Translations under genes and position numbers: made by a program
NCBI GenBank assembly: GCA_905116865.2
Contig: CAJHNH020004968.1
Span: forward strand, 519,501 to 583,500
Length of the DNA stretch: 64,000 nt
Direction: 5' to 3'
Origin: Candidula unifasciata
Taxonomy: Eukaryota; Mollusca; Gastropoda; Stylommatophora; Geomitridae
Part shown: positions 44,758-54,755 of the stretch, in pieces
How the letters are laid out: the number at the start of each line of letters is the position of its first letter
How positions within the stretch are numbered: the first letter of the stretch is position 1
The notes under the pieces: generated by a model
Database searches by the model: none
The model's input: only the letters and a program-made list of their open reading frames with translations
Told to the model about the DNA's origin: nothing

Positions 44758-45749
44758 ATTAATTAACAAACAAAAATTACAATTTTTTGATTTTATACAC
44801 CCAAAATCTTTTTGTAAGTTTTTCATGAATGTAACTATTTTATATTCTGTTTGTTTGATTGTGGATTTGACTGTGGCAATAAAGATTTGTAATCACCGAC
44901 TGTGGAAAGTGTTTTGAATACATCATTTGTACAAGTAATAGTTTCAGCAACAAAAGTGTTAGTAGTGTAGCACTTCTAAGAATTTGACAAGTTTTTGTAG
45001 TAACAAATAGTTGAGAGTTGTAGCAATCTTTGTAAATAGGACTTATAGTCAGAAGAAGTTGTAGGATCTGGATGCTTTGGATAATACAGAATGAATCAAG
45101 ATTGTATGTTTGGCATGTTATCAACAGAATTTGCCACATGGTAAGTAAGATGTATTGCATCAGCCAAATGTAATTACTTGTATAGTATGAGGATTTTTCA
45201 TGATGTTTTTTCTCTCTTGAGTTGTGGTCCCTTTTGATAAATTACTATTTTCAAGTTTTTCATTATCTTGCAATTGTTCTTGGTGTGTTCTTTCTTGCTT
45301 CACTATTTCTCAACTTTTCACTTTCATTCGGTATGGATGGTATGTTTTTTTACCACACAGTGCATTGTCATTCATGTCTCTTGCATTCAGTACTTCTTTC
45401 ATATCATTATCTTTACCCTCAATGTTCTCATCCTTTGTACTCCTTTCTTTTTTATCCTTACACTCTGTATTCTCATTCCTTTCATTCTGCTTCTTTTTTG
45501 TCTGATACTCACTCATTCTTGCATGACTGATTGACTGCTCCCTATTCTTGGATGAGTCACTTTCATTCCCTTGCTTTCTTGCATTCACACTAAGGCGAAG
45601 ATCTTCATCACTGTTAATCATGTTCTCACTTACTGTTACATTCACACTATGGCAATACTCTTGATCACTGGTACTTGTGTTGTTATTTTCTTTCACTTCT
45701 TTGATGTTTTTTCTTTCCCACTGAAACATTTCTTGCTCAGACATTTCTT
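44758..45749 (-). pseudogene. Decayed pol linker of the Gypsy element; integrase core not recognisable
   Basis: Between the protease and the GPY/F-like module one would expect about 300 residues of integrase (HHCC and DDE) in a Gmr1-like element. Here only about 1 kb remains. It starts with a charged, Asn/Glu/Lys-rich open stretch (45310-45786 on minus) that continues the protease after a one-base shift at about 45775-45786, and ends with short frames broken by stops. I see neither HHCC nor the DDE residues, so the core seems deleted or too decayed. Confidence 0.6.
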
Positions 45750-47264
45750 TCAAACCGTTTTCATTCCCAAAATTAATCCTGCACATGGTGATGGTAATAC
45801 TGCAACTCTTATTCTTCTTTGTAAAAATGGAGTGTTAACATTGACAAAAGCTATCTTATATTTCTCAATCGTGCCTCCAAACGTTCGGCAACGAATATAT
45901 TTGTTAATAATGTCTGTCGGTTTGATAAGATCTTTGTGGATACCTGAAATTGTGGCGCCCGTGTCTCTCAAAATGGTGGTTATTCTTCCATTTACAATAC
46001 CTCTGTATAATTTTAAGGTTTCCTGTGTATTTGTGGCTGAGTTGGCTTCTTGTACATGTATATTATGGCCACATGGAAGGCTATCTTCTTCATGGAACTG
46101 TTGACATACAGGGCAAGTTTCAACAGTTACTGCATTGGTCTCAAATGGTTCGGTGTCTGAATCTGAGTCTGACATTGCCTGTGATATGTTGGCTTCCTTA
46201 AATTTTCTTCTAAATAAACAGTTTTTTTTCACATGATTATAGCAACCACAATTGTAACATTTAATGGCATCTTTATACAATCTCAACCTCTGTGTTCTTC
46301 TATTAAACAGTTTGTCTACATAGTCTTTATAACCCGGATTTCTATCACACATTTTGTCGTTCGGATGAGATTTTTGACAATATTTGCAGTACATCATTTG
46401 CCACTTTTTGTTGAACGTGGTTTTGTTTTTGTGTGGGTTTGCCCCTTGGTTGTATCTGCCTTTGTCATAACTGGCACTAGCTCCAGTTTCAATGTCTGGT
46501 ACCGGGTTGGAAATGAAGATTTCACGATGGGCTGAAAAATAATTCTCACCTAAGTTCTCTAACTCCTTCAATGAAGTTGGTTTATTTTCTCTTAAAAAGG
46601 TTGACATAGGTTTAGGTAAAGATTCCAACATTTTGTTCCTTAATAATAAATCTACTAATAATTTATAATTATCTCTAACATTGGCCGAATCAATCCATTT
46701 ATCAAAAATATTCTGAACTTCCGAAAAATAGTCAGTGAACGTTTGATCAGACTTTGGCTTTAAATCCAGAAACTTTTTCCTATACCCTGCTTCATGTAGG
46801 TCATAGTGTCGCATGATGCGATCTTTAATATAGTCAAAGTCTAATCTTAGATGTTCAGGGACTGTTTCTAAGATCTTTAATGGTTCAAATGCTAAATGTT
46901 TTTGAAAAATAATGGCCCACTGGTCTTTTGGAACATCATGAAAGCGCATTTGCAAAAGAAAACTAGATATATAACTACCAATGTCATCCTTTTCATAGAA
47001 ATTTCTGACTATACCTGCATACTTTTTGAATTTATTTTCTTCTTCTTTTAATCTTTCTTTTTGGATAGCAGCTTCTCTTCTGGAATCATTTTCCATTTCT
47101 TTAGTTCTGATTTGTGCCTCTGTCTCTTCTTTTTCAATCTGAATCGACGCAGCTATCTTCTCGCGTTCCAAATTCAGTTCTTGTTCTTTTAATATTCTTT
47201 CTTGTTCCATTTGTCTATTTTTCATTTCTTTTTCTTGTTCCAGTTGTTTTTCTCTTATCTCCAT
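45750..47264 (-). pseudogene. Gypsy (Gmr1-like) Gag with SCAN-like capsid domain, zinc knuckles and aspartic protease
   Basis: The 504-codon frame encodes, in order: a charged coiled coil (residues 1-80); a capsid N-terminal-like segment (about 81-155); a SCAN-like helical region (about 161-246) with YRKKFLDLKP, DYFSEVQNIFDKWI, LLRNKMLESLP and FLRENKPTSLKEL; zinc knuckles including C-x2-C-x4-H-x4-C at 336-349; and a protease with the DTGA active site at 444-447 and an LILG end. Vertebrate SCAN domains are known to derive from the Gag capsid of Gmr1-like elements, so the domain and the pol order support each other. The frame is lost by one base right after LILG. This is a capsid and protease gene of a mobile element, not a host gene. 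No 5' LTR was found. Confidence 0.8.
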
Positions 47265-47868
47265 ATTTATCTACTGCAGCCTTCAGCTCCTTCTCATAAG
47301 CATCTCTGCAAGCTTTTTAATTTTTATGTAAAACCATCCTCTCATTGGCTTGCTCTCTTTCACATGTTAGCTGTCTAACCCTCATTGCCTGTTTCAAAGC
47401 AAAATCAACAAATTGCTGCAGCTGATTATTTGGAAGGGAATCTAACCAGACCAATGTGTGATTTTGTGTAGCCTTTGTCTTGGCTTCACTGAAGCAAAGG
47501 TTAGCATGCCGGGCTCTTCTCATTAAGGCATCCATCATGCCCAGAGTCCGCTCAGCATGCATATTATGAGTAGGAGCTGAAGCTGTTAGTTCTATAAACT
47601 CTGGTGACTCAGTAGGGATGGTCATATCAAAATAATATTTCAACAGTCTTTCAAGAACAATAATAAATTCATGCAATAAACATTTTACTGTCTCCACAAA
47701 CTCATCCGAGGTGGCCACTTCCATGTCTCTTAGTTCAGGCTGCACGTCCATCATCTCATTTCCAAATGCATCAAGTTGTGTGTCCAGTAAGCCCTCTGGT
47801 CTGTCTACCAAGCTTTTCAGTGCCTGCATGCAAGGTCTGAAGGCCAGCCGCCTAGTAGTAAGCACTTA
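47265..47868 (-). pseudogene. Unrecognised ORF abutting gag (182 codons, then a stop and further open frame)
   Basis: Minus-strand frame from about 47868 (after a possible acceptor ttactactAG) to TAA at 47317-47319. The same frame reopens for about 30 codons (KACRDAYEKELKAAVDK). The peptide is helical, with a central HNMHAERTLGMMDALMRRA and a KTKATQNHTLVWLDSLP region that look like conserved protein rather than random sequence. I do not recognise the family. It could be the rest of a host or transposon gene into which the Gypsy element inserted, or a captured 5' module. The internal TAA suggests it is no longer intact. Confidence 0.45.
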
Positions 47869-48207
47869 GAATTTAAAAGCAGTTTTCATGTGTTATAAAT
47901 AATGTGACTGTACAGTGTTACATATTTCAAATGTTAAGCATTATTATTCCACTACTTTTAACAGCATGCAGTGAAACAAAATAATGTCTTTGGTAAAAAT
48001 TGCATTCAACTCCATACTATTCATGAGAATACTTAAGTTGTAAACAATGTAGAACGTTACAGATGATACATAAAACATAAAAAGGTGCAAATGTGAAAAC
48101 TGTCATGACTAAAAACATCTCATTTTGAACACAAACTGTAAATGTTTTTTTTTATGGTATGACCTATTGTGTGTATACTGCATATATAATCTTCTTCATC
48201 TTCACGT
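47869..48207. other. No gene recognised
   Basis: AT-rich spacer between the unrecognised ORF and an R8 repeat. Confidence 0.4.
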
Positions 48208-48412
48208 TCACTGGCTGGAAACCCCAGGGGAAAGTTCTGGCTGTTTGTCCACTTCTGGACCCTAGTCTGTTGACAGAACCTGATTGTTGCCTGCGCATCC
48301 ATTTTACAGTTAAGACTCATTTGCATGCAGACTGTTGGTTCTGTAACTCTCAGACAGGTGCACTCTGACTTCGTAAGATGCTCCAATTAATTAACTCGTA
48401 CGACATCCACAC
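48208..48412 (+). repeat. Dispersed repeat R8, copy 4
   Basis: 'gaaagttctggctgtttgtc' then 'cacttctggaccctagtct', 'acctgattgttgcctgcgca', 'catgcagactgttggttctg', 'actctgacttcgtaagatgc', 'gtacgacatcc' follow the R8 order closely. Confidence 0.75.
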
Positions 48413-48419
48413 ACACACA

Positions 48420-48835
48420 AATGTTGAATTTAGTGCCATAATTTGAGAAATTCGTGATCAAGATATGGGCAGGTAAAAATATCTCCAACATAAAATTCTG
48501 TAAACTCTAAATAATGACAAACACATGAAAAAATGGTACAACGTTTGTGGATATTTAAAAAGTAACTCACATAACATTGTCAATTTACTAAGCATCCTAA
48601 GTTAATTACCAAAGAATCATCACCAAAGAATCATCTTACCAGTGATGGCCTAAATTAATTATTGGGATTTGGGGGTGATCAGGCAAAAATATCTCCAACA
48701 GAGAATACGAAGGGCTCTAAATAATGACAGATGCATGAACAAATGCTACAATCGTTGTGGATTTAAAAAAAAATTATTAAAATAACGTTAGGTAATTTAA
48801 TAATTATTTTAAGTTAATTATAAAGCGGCCAAAAC
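48420..48835 (+). repeat. Diverged tandem duplication, period about 215 bp
   Basis: 'aaaaatatctccaacataaa' with 'ctctaaataatgacaaacac' (from about 48474) recurs as 'aaaaatatctccaacagaga' with 'ctctaaataatgacagatgc' (from about 48687), each followed by 'gttgtggat', 'taatt' and 'aagttaatta'. Non-coding. Confidence 0.65.
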
Positions 48836-48854
48836 GGTCTCCTAGTGCAAACAT

Positions 48855-49212
48855 ATTGGATTTGAAGCGAAAACAGTGATGCTACTAAACAATTTTTCTT
48901 AAACATGTGCTGTATTGCCAATCTTTGTGAAATGTCCCACACTTATATAAAAATTAACGCAGAATTCAAAAATACATCACAAATTGCGGTAATCTGGCTA
49001 ATTAAGAAGATATTTACGAAATTACTTACCGTCATTGGATTTGAAGCGAAAACAGTGATGCCACTAAACAATTTTTTTTAAACATGTGTTGTATTGCCAA
49101 TCTTTGTGAAATTTCCCACACTTATATAAAAATTAACGCAGAATTCAAAAATACACCACACATTGCGGTAATCTAACTAATTAAAAAGATATTTACGAAA
49201 TTACTTACCGTT
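48855..49212 (+). repeat. Tandem duplication, 179-bp unit x 2
   Basis: 'attggatttgaagcgaaaac' begins at 48855 and 49034, and the two 179-bp units match throughout with about ten mismatches, to 'gaaattacttaccgt'. Neither unit has an ORF. Similar in style to the adjacent 215-bp duplication. Confidence 0.9.
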
Positions 49213-49464
49213 AATTCACTGCGTGCTGCCAAAAAAAAAATCGATTTATTTTATACGCGTCAAAACCATCTCAGGTCAAAGCCTGACATCTCTCCAATAA
49301 CTCCTAATAACTTTTCCGATTTTATCTTTCACGTAAAGAGCACAGAAAAATAATTTCTCAATAACACACAAATGGTTTTCAAATTTTCGGGTCGCAATCG
49401 CGTCTATAGTTACCGACGAAAATGTATAGCAAAATAAACGAAACAAAACGATCCATTGCTATAC

Positions 49465-49938
<474 letters not shown>

Positions 49939-49976
49939 CTAAATGGAGCGGTACTGTTGTAGTACTCCTCTTATTG

Positions 49977-50175
49977 CAATGGTTCTCAACCTTTCTAATG
50001 CGGCGACTCTTTAATACAGTTCCTCAAGTTGTGATGACCTATAACCAAAACGTTTTTTTTCCGATGCTACTTCATATGTTTAGTGAATATGTGTTTTCCA
50101 ATAGTCTTAAATTATCCCTGGGAATGGGTCGTTCGACCCCCAGAAGTGTCCCGACCCATAGGTTGAGAACTACTG
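49977..50175 (-). mobile_element. SPIN-like hAT non-autonomous transposon
   Basis: Inverted ends: left CAATGGTTCTCAACCT and right AGGTTGAGAACTACTG, matching the CAGYGGTTCTCAACCT terminus of SPIN hAT elements. Internal landmarks also match that family as I know it: 'aatgcggcgac', 'ttaatacagttcctcaagtt', 'tgctacttcat', 'gggtcgttcgacccccag' and 'cccgacccataggttgagaa'. The 199-bp length is MITE-sized. The flanking 8-mers (tcttattg and ccctagtg) agree at 5 of 8 positions, an eroded target duplication. No transposase is present. Confidence 0.85.
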
Positions 50176-50334
50176 CCCTAGTGGGACCAATCTAGCCAAC
50201 CTATCTGCTTGCTCATTCCCTCCAACTCATACACCGCATGCCTTCCTATCTTGTCATCTCTACTAGTGTATGCAAATTTACTTTGCATTTTATTTCTATA
50301 TCTTTTTTCTCTTCTCTTCTCTTCTCTCTCTCAC

Positions 50335-50343
50335 ACACACACA

Positions 50344-50420
<77 letters not shown>
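50335..50420 (+). repeat. (CA)n/(CT)n microsatellite
   Basis: Short CA run then about 36 CT units, ending at 'ctctggtttcg'. Poly-Leu-Ser and Arg-Glu ORFs over it are artefacts. Confidence 0.97.
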
Positions 50421-50422
<2 letters not shown>

Positions 50423-50639
50423 TTCGAAAAAGAGCATTTTATTGTTATACTTTAAAGTGTCGAACCTTCTTCTGGTGGTGCGCCCTTGGGTGTGTGACAT
50501 AAACACTGACCCCCTCCCCCACCCGCCCCTCCCTCGCCCAGCAGCTTAAACAAAGAGAGATTTAAAAAAATTACACAATTCATTATCCCCAGCACGATTA
50601 ATAAGCCCTCGGAGGGCGTCCGCAGGCTGGAAACCAATA

Positions 50640-50712
50640 GTGGATCCGTGCACTCGAGTGTCTGCAACACGCGACATATGCAGTGTTCTGATGGCTTTCG
50701 TCGCCGAATTTA
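50640..50712 (-). repeat. SINE S4 3' fragment
   Basis: 'gtgcactcgagtgtctgcaa', 'cacgcgacatatgcagtgtt' and 'ctgatgg' match the 3' end of the S4 copy at 38701-38900 ('actcgagtgtctgcaactcg'). 5' part missing. Confidence 0.6.
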
Positions 50713-51050
50713 ATCGTTCAATCCTGAACGCCGGCACACAAGTCAAGTTACCTCCCCTTGTTAAAGTGTATTTAACTCTGTGACATTGCCGAGATTTGCA
50801 CCAGAACTGACTATTACGTTGTAAGGGTTTATCATTGTCAGTAAAGTGATCCGTTTAGACGCCAGTGGCACCTAGGGCATGTCGTGTTGTTCAGGAGCCG
50901 TTTTCTTGTATAGACAGGTAGAGGCTAGGTGGGTGGTATGTCAGCATTACGTCGGTTGCCTTTACTTCGCAAGACGTTTCCTTGTACCTTTTAAGGTTGG
51001 GTCAACTTCATCTTCAGCTTTTGCCCTTCTTCTGCTTCTTGATTTCTTCA
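50713..51050. other. No gene recognised
   Basis: Spacer between the SINE fragment and R8 copy 5. Confidence 0.4.
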
Positions 51051-51054
51051 GGGT

Positions 51055-51335
51055 CACCGTCTGTAAACTCCGCCTGAAAGTTCTGGCTGTTCGTCCACTT
51101 CTGGACTTTAGTCTTGCTCCAGCATTTAAGTTTTGCATGCACATCCGTGAGGCAGATCTAGCTTATTAGTATGCAGACTGTTAATGTCTTCCTTACCTCT
51201 CAGGCATGGATAGACTACGACTTCAAAGGAACCCCTCCCCCCAGTTAGTTGACTTATACGACATGCGTCTCAAGCATTTAGAGTGTATATTTTTTTTTGC
51301 CACCCACAATGGGGACCTTGAACCCACACGAGTAA
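51055..51335 (+). repeat. Dispersed repeat R8, copy 5
   Basis: Contains the full R8 landmark order: 'gaaagttctggctgttcgtc', 'cacttctggactttagtctt', 'gcatgcacatccgtgaggca', 'atgcagactgttaatgtctt', 'ctacgacttcaaaggaaccc', 'acttatacgacatgcg', 'acaatggggaccttgaaccc'. Best preserved copy in the window. Confidence 0.8.
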
Positions 51336-51915
51336 GCGTTAGCTCTTTAAAGAGCTATTGACACGTATGTTGTAATTTACAGCCAAGCTGCGGTATCTGC
51401 ACTTTCGAACGACCACGTCAGCAAACTCCTATTAAGTCACTTTGTATAGCATGCTTTTAGGGGACATTTGCCCTATTATATTATTTATTCGCAAAATACG
51501 ACCGCAAAAATATTTTGCTGTATGTACAGTAAAGAAATCGCAATGTACTTGTTGGCACTCACAGATGAAGAAGAACGAAGTAAAGACAAAACGGCAACAG
51601 TGTGTACTTCTTTCTTATGGATATGTATTTGCAACTCAGTACATAAGCATTTGTTTATTATAATATTTCAATCGCTTTAAGATTTCCTCCGTGATTTAAA
51701 TAAGACATAATCTGCAGGAAGTTAAACTGCTCCGGCTTCTGGTGTGTCGACCCAGACTCTCAAAGGTACAGCATTTACTGTAAGACCAAATTACTGTGCG
51801 ATTCAACATACTCTGGCGTTACTTAAGTCGGGACTAATTTAATGTGAGTCATCCGAGTCTGAGCTTATGGTTAGCCGCATTACCTGAAACTTGTACTATT
51901 TCCGATGAGGTCAAG
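51336..51915. other. Upstream region of gene G2
   Basis: AT-rich sequence before the G2 start. I found no confident promoter element. An upstream in-frame ATG at 51844 would add 24 residues without improving the signal peptide. Confidence 0.35.
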
Positions 51916-52821
51916 ATGACAAAATATTACTCGAACTTTGACCTGATGGTTTTATGTACTCTGTTTATGTCATTGGTTCTTATCAAAATCGTGGAAACTA
52001 GGTTGGCATTTTTTAGCAGCGAAACGACGGATAGATCTGAAGCATGGGAAATGTCAACTATTGATCAAGGGAATGAAGATGTAAGTGTTAGAACTGAAAG
52101 CATGACATTTGAACAACAACTGATTACCAAAGCTGTTGAAAAAATACCTGACAGAGACAGTCTGAGTGCTTCAACACCTTTCTCGACGTCCCCTGTGGAA
52201 CTGAAGACATTTATTTGGAACAGAACAACGTCTCCTGCCTCATTCCATCACGGCTACTGTAAGCACACATGTTTAGACTCGCATTCAAGTGGTGGTAATA
52301 ACATGAAGACAGACTGCCAAGATCTCAGTTGCTTCCAGTGTGACTGTATAAGACCCCGATGTGAAATTTACCATACGTGTTGCCCGGATGTGTCCAAATT
52401 TTCTCCACAAAACATACCAAGTGTGGTTGATCGTTCCATGAAAGAAGATGTCTCAAAACTTAATACAACCGGTCCATGGCTACAAAAATATTCGCAGGAC
52501 TCTACTGGAGAAAATTTAACAGAAACGTTAAAATATTATGATACAGACATTCAAAGTGCTCATAATTACGGATATACAAAACGCACAAAAAGCAAATTAG
52601 AATCAAACATACGATGTGATCACAATTCTTTTGTCATTCCATTCCTGTTTGTGAGATCATGTTCATCGAATGTTCAAGTTTCTGATGAAGTAAGATCGCT
52701 TTGTGAAATAGACACTATAAACGATGACGTCAGCATGAAGTCCGTTGCTCGAGTTACTGATGTTCACACGAGTGTTGTTTATTACAACCAATATTGTGCC
52801 TTATGCAACGGCATAAATGAG
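51916..52821 (+). CDS. G2 exon 1: signal peptide and cysteine-rich ectodomain
   Basis: First coding exon of plus-strand gene G2 (302 codons), starting at ATG 51916 and ending in phase 0 at a donor GTAGGT (52822-52827). After a short polar start, a hydrophobic stretch (LMVLCTLFMSLVLIKIV, residues 10-26) looks like a signal peptide or anchor. The rest is Ser/Thr-rich with potential N-glycosylation sites (NRT, NTT, NLT) and a cysteine cluster (CKHTC, then CFQCDCIRPRC and TCC). It ends with YYNQYCALCNGINE. Exon 3 ends with a closely similar RNIFCAICNR, so this Tyr/Phe-Cys-Ala-x-Cys-Asn module is repeated. Such modules are, to my recollection, found in long extracellular N-termini of molluscan adhesion or methuselah-like receptor predictions. 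The family call is tentative. Confidence 0.6.
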
Positions 52822-53490
52822 GTAGGTAAAAGACTTTCCATAAGTGTATTACATCCGTATTTTGATTTTTTAAACCACTGTTGCTGATGCTGCTGCTACT
52901 ACTACTGGTACTACTGCAACTACTGCTGCCAATGCGACTACTATTACTATTATCTCTACATACGAGCTTAACTTGTATCAAGAGTTATTTGTAAACTCCC
53001 TGTGATGATTTGTACCAGAATCATTTAAAAGTTCATGGTTTAACCCCTAAGGATACAATAGAGTTTGTTGCAAGATTTTTACAAAACATTGCAAACTAAT
53101 AATCTAAACGCTTGACATTGATAATCATAGAAAGCGTCAGCCATTCAAGGAGCAATGACAAACTACTGCGCTTAAAATTGCTAAATTCAACATCAGATTG
53201 TGTTTACCATTTGCTGTCAGAATGATGTCGGTGTCTTTCCGTTTCTTGTTCCGTTGTTATGTAGTGGCTAGATATACCTGAAGATCTCAGGTTTGAAATT
53301 TTACAGAGTTGGTTTTCTTTGTTTGTTAGTTTGTTTAAATTAGCGTTGGCTCCACGGTCAACGAACCTAAAATTGAAACTTAGAAATATCATGGGAGCTA
53401 ATCGAGCACCAAATAAAGTAAAAGCCGAATAAAGTAAAAGCAAAGTCCCCTTTGTACACCAGTGGCACATCGGGTCTTTAAAGCTAGACT
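52822..53490. other. G2 intron 1, first part
   Basis: Includes a short CTG/CTACTA-rich stretch at 52886-52950 (read-through of the exon stops at 52887). Otherwise no feature seen. Confidence 0.4.
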
Positions 53491-53504
53491 CATTTTGGTA
53501 TAGA

Positions 53505-53690
53505 CCAAAGGGATCACGTAGTCAACATCACGCTGACCGCCTTTACTTTCCAGGATTTTACCTTCCAAGACTTTACCTAGTATCCATTAATGCTGAGTTG
53601 ACCTGGGAGAAAGGTCTTGTTTAAAAACATTTCAACACCGTGAGGGTTTGAACAAATATCAGGTAAGCACTGTCACAAACACGATACAGA
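53505..53690 (-). repeat. SINE S3 fragment (minus)
   Basis: 'ggtcaacatcacgctgaccg' with 'cctttactttccaggatttt' is close to 24508-24550 ('ggtcaacatcacgccggccg' with 'catttactttccatcaattt'). A head-like 'accgccgtggtgtagtggct' appears on the minus strand at about 54311-54337, beyond the LINE fragment, so the LINE may have split this SINE. Confidence 0.55.
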
Positions 53691-53699
53691 TGTTCAGTC

Positions 53700-54280
53700 G
53701 AGATAGCAGCAGAGGAACATAGAGCATATGCAACAGCGATACTTCAGGCACTCCAGTTTAACAAATTACCAGGTGTACGCACACTTTTCTCTGAACTAGG
53801 CAACAGTGGATACCGTCCCACTGTGGAGTTCCAGGAAATGAAAGAGCTGATAAACTAGCTAAGAAACGTGCAAACGAAGAACAGCCTGACGTAGGAGTCT
53901 CCTAGCAACAGAAGAAAAGAAATAATCAAATCAACCAGAAAGCCACCAAAACTGGCACACGATGATTACCATATTATTGACAGACCAGAGCAAGTCTTTT
54001 TTTCTACGCCTGAGAACGGGGCACAGTCGACTTCGCAGTCACGTGTAGACATAATTTAAGATTAGCGAATAAGCCATGTGCACATGTGAACTGACAGCAG
54101 ATCACATCCTCCAAGACTGTCTCAAAGACGACATTTGCAAGCAAACTTTCTGGCCAAGAGAGACACTGATGGGAGCCAAACTTTAGGAGCCGTTAAGTGA
54201 ATTACCAGAGACAGTGAAGTTCTTACTAGAGAAAGCATTACAGATATAGATAATCTATTTCAAGCAATCGAAAAAAGAAG
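53700..54280 (+). mobile_element. LINE RNase H and C-terminal fragment (jockey/I-like), dead
   Basis: One frame at about 53800-53870 reads WIPSHCGVPGNERADKLAKK, the hallmark last block of the RNase H domain of non-LTR retrotransposons (His and Asp present). Downstream a degenerate frame keeps the 'cTaDHiLqdC'-like zinc finger region (tgtgaactgacagcagatcacatcctccaa...). Stops and frameshifts throughout. It lies in G2 intron 1. Confidence 0.7.
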
Positions 54281-54520
54281 ATGAACATACATCCTTAGCA
54301 TCCACAGGCGAGCGTGAAGCCACTACACCACGGCGGTTTCCTAGGTCTCAAATTGTCAACATAAACAGTCCACTGACGTTATGTACTCTTATAGGCTAAT
54401 TTGTTCAGCGGTTTGCCATGCGCTTCAAACAGGGTACCTAAAAAACTTCGCTGGAGCTACGGAATTTCTGCTTTGTTTGATGCTTTCTGCAAGCGGTTGG
54501 CCTGTCTGTGGAGAATGATG

Positions 54521-54572
54521 GAGCGTAGCCATCGACAGTATAGGCCCTGAAACTCGACTGGTGACGTCACTT
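54521..54572 (+). repeat. Candidate left terminal region of the P-like element
   Basis: 'tagccatcgacagtataggc', 'cctgaaactc' and 'gtgacgtcac' correspond loosely to the reverse complement of 58240-58300 (tagccaaacttta, gtacaggcct, gtgacgtcac). Spacing differs by a few bases, so terminal inverted repeats are only suggested. Confidence 0.4.
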
Positions 54573-54755
54573 CCCGAGGCAAACAAAATGGATGTATCAG
54601 TGTGTGTTCGATTTTATTTTTCTTGTGAAAGTTGTTAACGTGGTTTAATTTTCACGTCTGATTCACCTATAAGCGGTATTTCAGTGAGTAGATTTAGGAA
54701 GCAATTTCTGCAATTTACGTTGGATTTATCGTCAGTGTGTTGTTTTCGAGGAACT

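Noticed and set aside
45222..46535. Plus-strand hydrophobic ORFs (FSLSFGMDGMFF and similar)
   Set aside because: Antisense shadows of the Gag/pol linker, whose Lys/Glu/Asn-rich sense sequence gives Phe/Leu/Ser on the other strand.
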